Notes under the pieces: model-generated
Told to the model about the DNA's origin: nothing
The model's database searches: none
The model's input: the letters and a program-made list of their open reading frames with translations, nothing else
Assembly (NCBI RefSeq): GCF_006440775.1
Contig: NZ_VFTZ01000013.1
Span: forward strand, 62,001-126,000
Source of the DNA: Mesorhizobium sp. B2-7-2
GTDB lineage: Bacteria; Pseudomonadota; Alphaproteobacteria; Rhizobiales; Rhizobiaceae
Direction: 5' to 3'
Length of the DNA stretch: 64,000 nt
Made by a program: the position numbers and the translations under genes
Shown: positions 51,694 through 59,516 of the stretch, piece after piece
Layout: each line of letters starts with the position of its first letter
How positions within the stretch are numbered: position 1 is the first letter of the stretch

Positions 51694-52728
51694 ATGGCCA
51701 GCCAAGCAAGGACCATCGCGATTGCCGGCGCCGGCAGCATCGGCTGCTATGTCGGCGGCTGCCTGGCGCTCGCCGGGCGCAAGGTCGTCTTCCTTGGCCG
51801 CGACCGCATCGTCGCGGCCATGCGCGAAAGCGGGCTGCGCGTCAGCGATCTCGACGGCCGCGACCGCCGCATCGAAGCGCAAGCGATTTCGGCCACCGAC
51901 GATCCGGCGGCAGCACTCGCCGGCGCGGATGTCATCCTGGTGACGGTGAAGAGCGGCGCAACCGGGGAGATGGCCGGGCTGGTCGCCGCCCACGCGCGCG
52001 CCGATGCCGTGGTGGTCAGCCTGCAGAACGGCGTCGACAATGCGGACAGGCTGCGCGCCGCGCTCCCTGGACGGCCGGTGCTGACCGGTATGGTGATGTT
52101 CAACGTCGTCCTGTCGCCCGATGGCGAGGCGCCGTTGCGTGCGCACCGCGCCAGCCAGGGCGAGGTGATGATCGACGACGGCGTCGACGGCCTTGTCGAT
52201 CTGCTCGACGTCGACGGGCTTGCCGTCGAAGCGCGCGCCGACATGAAGGCAGTGCAGTGGGGCAAATTGCTGATGAACCTCAACAATGCCCTCGTCGCGC
52301 TTTCCGACCTGCCGCTGGCAAGACAACTGGCCGACCAAAGCTGGCGCGTCATCCTGGCTGGCCAGATCGACGAGGCGCTCGCCGCGCTGCGAGCGGCGGG
52401 CATTGCGCCGGCGCGCATCACCGGCCTGCCGCCGTCGCTGCTGCCGAAAGTGCTGCGGCTTCCCGACTGGCTGTTCGGGCTTCTGGCGCGCCGCATGCTG
52501 GCGATCGACCCTCAAGCCCGCTCGTCGATGTGGGACGACCTGAAACGCGGCCGCCCGACCGAGATCGACGAATTGCAGGGCGCGGTCATTCGCCTGGCCA
52601 GGCAAACGGGCGTCCCGACGCCGCTCAACGAACGCGTCACCGCGCTGGTGCGTCAGGCGGAAGCGGAAAAGCGCGGTCCGCCCGGTCTCGGGCCGGAAGC
52701 GGTCGGCGGCGGTCCTCGATCAGCGTGA
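51694..52728 (+). CDS. panE: ketopantoate reductase family protein (PanE/ApbA-like, 344 aa)
   Basis: The Rossmann motif I-A-G-A-G-S-I-G-C-Y is at residues 10-19. V-T-V-K-S follows after the fourth strand, and V-V-S-L-Q-N-G-V-D-N carries the conserved Asn. The C-terminal helical domain has K-L-L-M-N-L-N-N-A-L and S-S-M-W-D-D-L-K-R-G-R-P-T-E-I-D, with the catalytic Lys. This is the 2-dehydropantoate 2-reductase family (pantothenate synthesis), though some members act on other 2-keto acids. ATG 51694 has GAGG upstream. Its last 92 bases overlap a convergent gene. Confidence 0.88.
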   Translation: MASQARTIAIAGAGSIGCYVGGCLALAGRKVVFLGRDRIVAAMRESGLRVSDLDGRDRRIEAQAISATDDPAAALAGADVILVTVKSGATGEMAGLVAAHARADAVVVSLQNGVDNADRLRAALPGRPVLTGMVMFNVVLSPDGEAPLRAHRASQGEVMIDDGVDGLVDLLDVDGLAVEARADMKAVQWGKLLMNLNNALVALSDLPLARQLADQSWRVILAGQIDEALAALRAAGIAPARITGLPPSLLPKVLRLPDWLFGLLARRMLAIDPQARSSMWDDLKRGRPTEIDELQGAVIRLARQTGVPTPLNERVTALVRQAEAEKRGPPGLGPEAVGGGPRSA

Positions 52729-53404
52729 TCTTCTGCCAGATCTTGCGCGACAGGTTGGAGCTCAGATTCTCGATATCGTTGACGGCGTTGACGACGACAT
52801 CGTCATTGACCGATTGCGCGAACAGCGCCGCGACCTTGCCGGCGATCGACAGCATTTCGGAGCAATAGTCGAGATAGCGAGCCAGGTCGGCCGCATCGGT
52901 GATGCGGGCGGGCGAGTGCGAAGTTGGCTTGAAATCGGCCGACAAGGTCGCCGGATCCTTGGTCAATTGATGCATGTCGATGACATGGATCAGCGAGCGC
53001 AGCCCGTGCAGCTGCCGGAAAACCTTCTTGCGCTTGATCCGCTCCTCGGTGCGGATCAGCGCCAGCAGCCCGAGCACTGCCAGGATGACCGTGTTGATCG
53101 TCGCCTCGATGCCTTGCATCGACTGCACGGCGTCGTCGGCGCCCGAAATGCGGTCGAGCGGCAGGATGGTGCCGACGAACAGGAATATCGCCACGCCGGC
53201 GACGAAGGCCGCGACGATGACGCCGCGCAACCACCAGATCGGCGCTTCCAGTTCCCTGGCGGCCTTGGCGAGATCTCGCGACAGCGACACCAGTTCGGCG
53301 GCAACGGCGCGCAGGCCTCTTTCCGGGAAACGCTCCGCGACGCGCTCCTCCAGCCTTTGGGCGGTCTCGATGATCCGCGTCGGATCGAGCGTGCGATAGC
53401 GCAT
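52637..53404 (-). CDS. membrane protein with paired TM segments and helical domain (255 aa)
   Basis: An N-terminal helical region with heptad character (R-I-I-E-T-A-Q-R-L-E-E-R-V) precedes two membrane segments (about 60-82 and 104-120). A cytoplasmic helical domain then ends in a proline/arginine-rich tail. The start lies 6 bases after the DUF805 gene stop, so it is in the dapD operon. I do not recognise a family. The 3' 92 bases overlap the convergent panE-like gene, and the low-complexity tail encoded there may be recent extension. Confidence 0.75.
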   Translation of the reverse strand: MRYRTLDPTRIIETAQRLEERVAERFPERGLRAVAAELVSLSRDLAKAARELEAPIWWLRGVIVAAFVAGVAIFLFVGTILPLDRISGADDAVQSMQGIEATINTVILAVLGLLALIRTEERIKRKKVFRQLHGLRSLIHVIDMHQLTKDPATLSADFKPTSHSPARITDAADLARYLDYCSEMLSIAGKVAALFAQSVNDDVVVNAVNDIENLSSNLSRKIWQKITLIEDRRRPLPARDRADRAFPLPPDAPAR

Positions 53405-53410
53405 GCGACC

Positions 53411-53782
53411 TCAGCTATCGCCCGGCGCGTTGGTGCGCCTGCCGTAGCGGTTCGGTCCGGGATCGCTGCGGAAACAGGCGAGGATGATGAGCAGGATGGG
53501 ACCGATGATGAGCGAGATCAGCGCAAAATAGGTCGGCTTGCCGAAATCATGGAAGCGCTTCGCCGTCACCGCGAACGTGGCCCAGGCTGAGATCAGCAGC
53601 ACGCCCCAGCATATCATGGCCCAATTCTGGCTGGCGGTCGTGTTCAGCTCCACCCGCGCGAACTGGTAGAACGGGAAAAACTGGACAAGGACCAGCAAAA
53701 TCCCGGCCAGCGCATAGGCGACCGGGCTCAGCCGCCCCGAAAGGCTGAAGAACAGCCAGAAGAATTGCGATCTTTCAGCCAA
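53411..53782 (-). CDS. DUF805 family membrane protein (123 aa)
   Basis: The DUF805 pattern is visible: F-F-S-L-S-G-R-L-S-P-V-A-Y at the N terminus (usual F-x-G-R-x-x-R-x-x-F/Y-W), four membrane segments, and T-A-K-R-F-H-D-F-G-K-P, the family's conserved A-x-R-R-L-H-D-x-G-x-S block. It ends with P-G-P-N-R-Y-G. The start is TTG 53782 with GGAG 9 bases upstream, 24 bases after dapD, so it is co-transcribed. The function of the family is unknown. Confidence 0.88.
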   Translation of the reverse strand: MAERSQFFWLFFSLSGRLSPVAYALAGILLVLVQFFPFYQFARVELNTTASQNWAMICWGVLLISAWATFAVTAKRFHDFGKPTYFALISLIIGPILLIILACFRSDPGPNRYGRRTNAPGDS

Positions 53783-53806
53783 TGGCGTCCGCTCCGTCGT
53801 GGACGA

Positions 53807-54661
53807 TCAATCGCGCAGCAATTCGTTGATCGAGGTCTTGGAGCGGGTCTTGGCGTCGACGCGCTTGACGATGACAGCGCAGTAGAGGCTCGGGCCCGGC
53901 TCGCCATTGGGCAGCGGCTTGCCTGGCAGCGATCCGGCGACGACCACCGAGTTCGGTGGCACCTCGCCGTAAAAAACCTCGCCGGTGGCGCGGTCGACGA
54001 TCTTGGTCGACTGGCCGATGAACACGCCCATGCCGAGCACCGAGCCTTCGCGCACGATGCAGCCTTCGACCACTTCGGAGCGCGCGCCGACAAAGCAATT
54101 GTCCTCGATGATGGTCGGGCCGGCCTGCATCGGCTCCAGCACGCCGCCGATGCCGACGCCGCCGGAAAGATGCACGTTCTTGCCGATCTGGGCGCAGGAG
54201 CCGACCGAAGCCCAGGTGTCGACCATGGTGCCGGTATCGACATAAGCCCCGACATTGACGAAGGACGGCATCAGCACGGCTCCCGGCGCGACATAGGCCG
54301 ACCGGCGCACGATCGAGGACGGCACGGCGCGGAAGCCTGCCTTCTCGAAGTCGACGGCGCTCCAGCCGTCGAACTTGGACGGCACCTTGTCCCACCACAC
54401 GGCCTGGCCGGGACCGCCCTTGATGATCTCCATCGGGTTCAGCCGGAAGGAGAGCAGCACCGCCTTCTTCAGCCACTGGTTGACGTGCCACTTGCCGTCG
54501 TCCTGCCGTTCGGCGACGCGGGCGACGCCGCGGTCGAGCAGGTCGAGCGCCGACTGGATGGCGTCGCGCGTCTCGCCGCGCGTCGCGGTCGAAATCGTGT
54601 CGCGCTCCTCGAAGGCCTTCTCGATGGTCTTTTCGAGGCTCGCCAGATCGGGCTTCGACAT
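53807..54661 (-). CDS. dapD: 2,3,4,5-tetrahydropyridine-2,6-dicarboxylate N-succinyltransferase
   Basis: The 284-residue left-handed beta-helix acyltransferase has hexapeptide repeats (V-L-M-P-S-F-V-N-V-G-A-Y, V-D-T-G-T-M-V-D-T-W-A-S-V-G-S-C-A-Q-I-G), the family block V-H-L-S-G-G-V-G-I-G-G-V-L-E-P and N-C-F-V-G-A-R-S-E-V-V-E-G. It transfers succinyl from succinyl-CoA in lysine/DAP synthesis. ATG 54661 begins the unit dapD-DUF805-membrane protein. Confidence 0.96.
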   Translation of the reverse strand: MSKPDLASLEKTIEKAFEERDTISTATRGETRDAIQSALDLLDRGVARVAERQDDGKWHVNQWLKKAVLLSFRLNPMEIIKGGPGQAVWWDKVPSKFDGWSAVDFEKAGFRAVPSSIVRRSAYVAPGAVLMPSFVNVGAYVDTGTMVDTWASVGSCAQIGKNVHLSGGVGIGGVLEPMQAGPTIIEDNCFVGARSEVVEGCIVREGSVLGMGVFIGQSTKIVDRATGEVFYGEVPPNSVVVAGSLPGKPLPNGEPGPSLYCAVIVKRVDAKTRSKTSINELLRD

Positions 54662-54796
54662 GATTTCGCTCCATTACCAAGCTGTTAAGGGGCCACGCCT
54701 TAACCTGTTTAAAAGTCGCGCGGACCCTATGTTAAGGCTCAATGGGGGTCAATCGCGCCTGCGGCACGGGACGGCGCAAGTGAAGGAATTGGACGG

Positions 54797-55645
54797 GTGG
54801 ATTCGATGACTCCCATGGAAAAGGCAGGGTGGACGCCGCTGCCGCATTCGGACGAGGATCTGGAGCGCTCGAAAGGCGTGCCGGATACCCCGCAGACGCG
54901 TGCCGAGACCTACCGGCTGGCCTGGAACGATCCCGAGTTCATGACGCGTCGCGAATTGCGCGCCGTGCGGCTGCAGCTCGAGCTTCTGAAGCCGGAAATG
55001 ATCCTGGCCGAACGCGGCATTCATTCGACCGTCATCCTGTTCGGCGGCGCCCGCCTGCCGGAACCCGGCGGCGAAGCCTGGGCGGCCAAGAACGAGACGC
55101 AGAAGAAGAACCTCGAGGCGAACAGCAAATATTACGAGGAAGCGCGCAGATTCGCGCGTCTGTGCTCGCAGCAGTCGGCCACCTCCTATTATCGTGAATA
55201 TGTCGTCGTCACCGGCGGCGGGCCCGGTGTCATGGAGGCCGGCAACCGCGGCGCCGACGATGTCGGCGCGCCGTCGATCGGCTTGAACATCGTGCTGCCG
55301 CATGAGCAGGCGCCCAACGCCTATGTCACACCGGAGCTGTGCTTCAACTTCCACTACTTCGCCGTCCGCAAGATGCATTTCGTCATGCGCGCCAAGGCGG
55401 TCGCGGTGTTTCCGGGCGGCTTCGGCACGATGGACGAGTTCTTCGAGACGCTGACACTCATCCAGACGGGACGAATGGAGCGCGTCCCGGTCATCCTGTT
55501 CGGCAAGGCGTTCTGGCAAAGGGCGATCGATCTCGATTTCCTCGCCGAGCAGGGCACAATCTCGCCCGGCGACCAAGACATCATCGATTTCGTCGACACG
55601 GCCGAAGAGGCCTGGGAGATCATCCGCCGCTTCTACAAGTTGTAG
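54797..55645 (+). CDS. LOG family protein (TIGR00730-like, 282 aa)
   Basis: The signature P-G-G-F-G-T-M-D-E (near residue 213) and V-V-T-G-G-G-P-G-V-M-E-A-G-N-R-G-A (near 140) identify the LOG/lysine-decarboxylase-like fold. Many LOG proteins are cytokinin riboside 5'-monophosphate phosphoribohydrolases or related nucleotide hydrolases. This one is longer than plant-type LOG, with an extra N-terminal 100 residues including A-V-R-L-Q-L-E-L-L-K-P-E. The start is GTG 54797 with AAGGA at 54783-54787; ATG 54806 is possible. Confidence 0.9.
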   Translation: MDSMTPMEKAGWTPLPHSDEDLERSKGVPDTPQTRAETYRLAWNDPEFMTRRELRAVRLQLELLKPEMILAERGIHSTVILFGGARLPEPGGEAWAAKNETQKKNLEANSKYYEEARRFARLCSQQSATSYYREYVVVTGGGPGVMEAGNRGADDVGAPSIGLNIVLPHEQAPNAYVTPELCFNFHYFAVRKMHFVMRAKAVAVFPGGFGTMDEFFETLTLIQTGRMERVPVILFGKAFWQRAIDLDFLAEQGTISPGDQDIIDFVDTAEEAWEIIRRFYKL

Positions 55646-55737
55646 GAACTGATGAATTGAAGAACTGAAGAATTGGGGAAAAAGGACCTCCGGATCGTTC
55701 GTCAGTTCTTCAATTCCTCAGTTCTCCAATTCCTCTA
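55646..55737. repeat. family G inverted repeat (GAATTGAAGAACTG units)
   Basis: GAATTGAAGAACTGAAGAATTG (22 bases from 55654) faces CAGTTCTTCAATTCCTCAG...CCAATTCCTC at 55702-55735. It begins directly after the LOG stop codon (55643-55645). It would fold into a hairpin and could terminate both convergent transcripts. Confidence 0.8.
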
Positions 55738-55766
55738 CCCCGGGACGGCATCCCGGCCCGGTCTGC

Positions 55767-56423
55767 CTACACCGGCAGCTCGACCAGCCAGCCATTCGAG
55801 TGCGCGAAACGCACGATGGCCGCCCGGGAGTGCAGCGCGAGCTTCTCGGTTGCCCTGGTGCGATAGGTCTCGATCGTCTTTATGCTGAGGTTGAGCCGGG
55901 ACGAGATTTCCTTGTTGCTGTAGCCGAGCGCCACCAGCTGGATGACCGACCGTTCCCGTTCGCTGAGATTGCCGGGATCGCCCTGGGTGGCGCCGCGCGG
56001 GCTTAATATGCGCGCGGCGAGCGCCGGATCGACATAGTTGTCGCCGGCCAACACGCAGCGGATGGCCTGCAGCAGGTCCGTCGCCGTCGACCGCTTGACC
56101 ACGAAGCCGCGGCCGCCGGCCGCAAGCACCTGGCGCAGGCAGCCTGGGTCCTCATGCGCCGTCAGCGCTATGCAGCTCACCTCGGGAAAGCGTTCGCCAA
56201 GCCGTTCGATCAGCGTGACCCCGTTGACGCCCGGAAGCGATATGTCGACCACGGCGACATCGGGTAGCGTCTTGCCGATCCCTTCAAGGGCATCCTCGGC
56301 ATTTCCGGCCAGTCCGACGATCGTCAGATCGTCCTGGCTGTCGATCATCGCGCCGACCCCCGACAGGATGATCGGATGGTCATCGACCACGAATATGCGC
56401 CTGCAGCACACCTTAACCTCCAT
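55767..56423 (-). CDS. NarL/FixJ-type response regulator (218 aa)
   Basis: The receiver domain has the acidic pair D14-D15 (V-V-D-D-H-P), phospho-acceptor Asp60 (V-V-D-I-S-L-P-G-V-N-G), T88 and K110. The LuxR-type helix-turn-helix is at about 153-215 (L-S-E-R-E-R-S-V-I-Q-L-V-A-L-G-Y-S-N-K-E-I, I-K-T-I-E-T-Y-R-T-R-A-T-E-K-L). ATG 56423 lacks a strong ribosome binding site. The histidine kinase lies 258 bases upstream on the same strand, the probable partner. Targets may include the divergent Gly-Asn repeat genes at 57625-59147, by position only. Confidence 0.92.
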   Translation of the reverse strand: MEVKVCCRRIFVVDDHPIILSGVGAMIDSQDDLTIVGLAGNAEDALEGIGKTLPDVAVVDISLPGVNGVTLIERLGERFPEVSCIALTAHEDPGCLRQVLAAGGRGFVVKRSTATDLLQAIRCVLAGDNYVDPALAARILSPRGATQGDPGNLSERERSVIQLVALGYSNKEISSRLNLSIKTIETYRTRATEKLALHSRAAIVRFAHSNGWLVELPV

Positions 56424-56681
56424 CAGTCTGCCAAAGGCCCTGTCACGCGGAAAGGGTCCTCTTGTCCTTGATGGTCTAGGCAACTGGCCCGCCTGGCGCG
56501 GGACGCCCGTCTGTTCTGGCGGCCTGAACGGCCGCAACGGGTAAGCCATCCCCCGCCTAACCCAATGAAGCCGGACTGTAAGCCACCGCTAATGTCCGGG
56601 ATGTGCAGCGCTTCACGTAACCCCACCTGACGCCGAAGATGCCGTTTCATACTGTTCGCGTCTTGTCGGCCGGACCGTCGA

Positions 56682-57359
56682 TCAGCCGGCCAGAGGCACA
56701 TCGGCGTAAATGGTGGTCCCCTTGCCCCTGGCGGTTTCAACCGACAATTTGCCACCGACCAGCGCCAGCCGCTCCCTCATTCCGGCAAGGCCCAAATGGC
56801 CCGGACCGGGTTCGGCGCCGGCGTCGAAGCCGCGGCCGTCATCCTCGATCGTCAGGCGCATCCGATCGTCCTGGATGTGCGCCGTGACGCTGACGCGGCT
56901 CGGCGCGGCATGCTTGCCGATATTGGTGAGCGCTTCCTGCGCAATGCGGTACAAAGTGAGCGCGATCTCGGCAGGCGGCGGGCTCGACAGGGCTGCAAGA
57001 TCCATCTCGCATGCAATGCCGAGTTGACCGCAAAGCATGGTAGTCAGGTCCTCGACCGAAGCTCTGAGGCCTTGGCGATCGAGGTCCGCGGGTCGCAGGC
57101 TCCAGGCGGCGTCATGCACCCTGGCGCTCAGCTGGTCGATAAGCATCGCGGCGCGCTCGAGGCGGGCGTCCATCTCCGGCGAGCCGGCGCGAACGATGTG
57201 CAATTCGAGCGCGACGCTGGCGAGCAGCTGGCCAAGATCGTCATGCAGCTCGCGCGACAGGCGCAGGCGCTGCTTTTCCTGCACGGCAACCAGATGCCGC
57301 GCCAGACCACGGCGCTTTCCCGAGCTTTCACCTTTGCCGGTGTCGATGCCACCCTCCAT
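56682..57359 (-). CDS. sensorless histidine kinase, HisKA_3 family (225 aa)
   Basis: The dimerisation/phospho-acceptor helix has His39 in S-R-E-L-H-D-D-L-G-Q. The HATPase domain has Q-E-A-L-T-N-I-G-K-H-A (146), D-D-G-R-G-F-D (173-180) and H-L-G-L-A-G-M-R-E-R. The protein starts only about 30 residues before the His helix and has no membrane or PAS segment, so it is soluble and must take its signal from a partner protein. The cognate regulator is probably 55767-56423. The 258-base spacer between them shows no gene. Confidence 0.9.
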   Translation of the reverse strand: MEGGIDTGKGESSGKRRGLARHLVAVQEKQRLRLSRELHDDLGQLLASVALELHIVRAGSPEMDARLERAAMLIDQLSARVHDAAWSLRPADLDRQGLRASVEDLTTMLCGQLGIACEMDLAALSSPPPAEIALTLYRIAQEALTNIGKHAAPSRVSVTAHIQDDRMRLTIEDDGRGFDAGAEPGPGHLGLAGMRERLALVGGKLSVETARGKGTTIYADVPLAG

Positions 57360-57624
57360 CGACTTCTTTTCCCGTCAACGCCGCGCCCGCGAGAAGTGGC
57401 ACAACAGTTGATGCTCCGCGCAATATACACCCGGCATATGCCTTTATGCCTGTCAGTTTTTTCCCGATTGCTTCAACTTTTCCTGACACGGGGTCAGCAG
57501 AAAAACCGGCCGCTCCTGCCGATCAGCCCGAATTCATGGGCGCTATTTCCGCGTGCATCCTTAGAGCGTCCTCCCGGTCATCTTGAATTGGCCGGGAAGC
57601 TCAACACCAACCAAGGAGAACGTC

Positions 57625-58041
57625 ATGAGAAAGATCATCCTGGCCGCGGCCGTGCTGTCGGCTTTGACCGGTTCGGCATCCGCCTTTTCGGTCGGTAGCG
57701 GCAACGGCAACGGCAACGGCAATGTCGGCGTCGGCAACGGCAATGGCAACGGCAATGCCAATACCGGCGCCTTCAACGGCAACTTCAACGGCAACGGCAA
57801 TTTCGGCTTCGGCAACGGCAACGGGAACGGCAACGCCAATATGGGCGCCTTCAACGGCAACTATAACGGCAATCTCAATGCCGGCGCCGCCAACGGCAAC
57901 GGCAACGGCAACGGCAATTTCGGCCTCGGCAACGGCAACCTGAACGGCAACGGGAACTGGGGCATCGGAAACGGAAGCGCCAACGGCAACGGCAACGCCG
58001 GTCTCGGCAACGGCAACGGAAACGGCAACGGGAACCACTAG
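57625..58041 (+). CDS. secreted Gly-Asn repeat protein 1 (138 aa)
   Basis: The signal peptide covers residues 1-20 (M-R-K-I-I-L-A-A-A-V-L-S-A-L..A-S-A). Almost all of the mature protein is a Gly-Asn repeat: N-G-N-G-N units with interspersed V-G-V, F-G-F, G-A-F-N-G-N-F and G-A-F-N-G-N-Y. The five-residue periodicity (x-x-G-N-G) recalls beta-helical N-x-G repeats such as mycobacterial MPTR, but this is only resemblance. AAGGAG at 57613-57618 supports ATG 57625. It ends G-N-G-N-H. It is probably periplasmic or extracellular; no function is known. Two related genes follow. Confidence 0.88.
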   Translation: MRKIILAAAVLSALTGSASAFSVGSGNGNGNGNVGVGNGNGNGNANTGAFNGNFNGNGNFGFGNGNGNGNANMGAFNGNYNGNLNAGAANGNGNGNGNFGLGNGNLNGNGNWGIGNGSANGNGNAGLGNGNGNGNGNH

Positions 58042-58064
58042 TCCCCGCCCAACCGCCGGCGTCG

Positions 58065-58080
58065 CCAAGCTTCGGCTTGG
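58065..58080. promoter_or_regulatory. UUCG-loop hairpin between Gly-Asn genes 1 and 2
   Basis: CCAAGC-TTCG-GCTTGG is a perfect 6-bp stem with a TTCG tetraloop, 24 bases after the stop of gene 1. No T run follows, so it is more likely an RNA-stabilising or processing element than a simple terminator. It may set the ratio of gene 1 to genes 2 and 3. Confidence 0.5.
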
Positions 58081-58233
58081 AAAGACGCTGATGGCTCTGG
58101 GACCGTCGAGCCAAGCGCCCGTCCCCCGCGCAAGGCTACCGCGACATGTCGCCGGCGGTCCCAGTCCTTTTCGCCCAATCCTTTTTGAAACAGATCCCAA
58201 TTTCAAAAGCTAAGCCATGGAAGGAGCTCGCAG

Positions 58234-58686
58234 ATGAAACGCTACGTCATACCGGCGCTATGCCTGGGGTTGTTGAGCGCAACCGCAGCGAAGGCTGACA
58301 CCACGACGGGCAGCCAGGCCTTCGGCATGTCGGCTGTCCAGGGAGCGGTCGGCAAATACGGCCAATCCATCGGCGCGAACGTCAGGGGCATGAACCCGCT
58401 CGGCAATTTCGGCGGCAATGTCGGCTACAAGAACAGCGGTACGGGCAATGTCGGCGCCTTCAACAGCGGCACCGGCAATGTCGGCGCTTTCAACGGCAAC
58501 TCCAACACCTCGCCGACAAGCGGCAACGGCAACATTGGCGCCTTCAACGGCAACTCCAACACCGGCCAATACAACGGCAACAGCAACATCGGTGCCGGCA
58601 ACGGCAACTTCAACGGCGGCAACTTCAACGGAAACGGCAATGTCGGCGCCTTCAACGGCAACTCCAATGGCCGGGGAAACCGCTGA
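58234..58686 (+). CDS. secreted Gly-Asn repeat protein 2 (150 aa)
   Basis: The signal peptide spans residues 1-21 (L-C-L-G-L-L-S-A-T-A-A-K-A). A non-repeat segment follows (residues about 22-55: S-Q-A-F-G-M-S-A-V-Q-G-A-V-G-K-Y-G-Q), then repeats of the form G-N-V-G-A-F-N-S-G-T and N-I-G-A-F-N-G-N-S-N-T to the C terminus. AAGGAG at 58218-58223 supports ATG 58234. The V/I-G-A-F-N-G/S core recurs about every ten residues. The family is unknown to me. It overlaps the next gene by one base (TGATG). Confidence 0.87.
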   Translation: MKRYVIPALCLGLLSATAAKADTTTGSQAFGMSAVQGAVGKYGQSIGANVRGMNPLGNFGGNVGYKNSGTGNVGAFNSGTGNVGAFNGNSNTSPTSGNGNIGAFNGNSNTGQYNGNSNIGAGNGNFNGGNFNGNGNVGAFNGNSNGRGNR

Positions 58687-59147
58687 TGACCGGCTTGAGC
58701 ACATCCACCCGGCCTCGCAGGCGCCGGGTGGCGGCGAGGCTGCTTGACGGCAACGGCCTCGCGCTCGGCACGCTGCTTGCCGCGTTCCTGGCCGCCGACG
58801 CCTCGACCCTGGTCAGGATTGCCGACCTGCCAATCGGGGCCGGTGTCGCCAACGGTCTTGGCAATACCGGAAATTTCAACGGCAACGGAAATTCCGGCAA
58901 CTTCAACGGCAATGGCAACAGCGGCAATTTCAACGGCAACGGCAATGCCGGAAGTTTTAGCGGCAACTTCAATGGCGGCAGCTTCAACGGTAACGCCAAT
59001 TGCAGCAACGGCCACGGCAACGGCCACGCGTCGGACGGCAACGGCAACGGCACGAGAGCAGCGGGCAATCCGGACCTGTGCCGGTTCTTGAAGGAGCTGA
59101 ACGGCCGGCTGGGACTGCCGCCCGGCACGATTCCGGATTTCGATTAG
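58686..59147 (+). CDS. Gly-Asn repeat protein 3 with basic N terminus and paired cysteines (153 aa)
   Basis: The start overlaps the stop of protein 2 (TGATG), so translation is coupled. The N terminus is basic (R-P-R-R-R-R-V-A-A-R) followed by a moderately hydrophobic stretch (A-L-G-T-L-L-A-A-F-L-A-A), possibly a signal anchor. The middle has G-N-F-N-G-N-G-N-S repeats. The C terminus is different: C-S-N-G-H-G-N-G-H, then D-L-C-R-F-L-K-E-L-N-G-R-L-G-L-P-P-G-T, a non-repeat cap with two Cys. It may anchor or cap assemblies of the other two proteins; this is inference. The TAG stop forms the left end of a family B repeat. Confidence 0.85.
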   Translation: MTGLSTSTRPRRRRVAARLLDGNGLALGTLLAAFLAADASTLVRIADLPIGAGVANGLGNTGNFNGNGNSGNFNGNGNSGNFNGNGNAGSFSGNFNGGSFNGNANCSNGHGNGHASDGNGNGTRAAGNPDLCRFLKELNGRLGLPPGTIPDFD

Positions 59148-59516
59148 GTCCTCGATACAAGGTCGCAGGACTATCGATAGGCCAGATGTTCACTGCTCAT
59201 TCGATGAAATCAGCGCAAACGCTGGCGATTGGCCGAAGCCTCTCAACCTCGTCATTCCAGGGCGGAGCAGCCGCGAAGCGGCGTCGCGGAGACCCTGGAA
59301 TCCATTTCCGTGACCTTGATCAACGTGCAGCGGAGCAGAATTCTGCATCGCGGCAACGCTCATGCGTCACGGAATGGATCCTCGGGTCTGCGCGCGTCGC
59401 TACGCTCCTTGCTCCGCCCGTGGATGACGAGGCCGGACTGTTTCGGCCAATCTCCAGCGCATGCCACCTGACAACGCAAACAGAGCCGACCTGTCAAAAT
59501 TCCTGTGACAGCAGGC
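59145..59516. repeat. family B long inverted repeat (B6)
   Basis: The left end TAGGTCCTCGATACAAGG includes the stop codon of the third Gly-Asn gene. The right end is GTCAAAATTCCTGTGACAG at about 59494-59514. Inner arms TCATTCCAGGGCGGAGCAGC and CCTTGCTCCGCCCGTGGATG surround AGCAGAATTCTGC. Confidence 0.88.

Noticed and set aside
57700..58030. CRISPR-like array
   Set aside because: The regular repetition is a coding hexanucleotide repeat in frame with a signal-peptide protein. There are no unique spacers of equal length and no cas genes.
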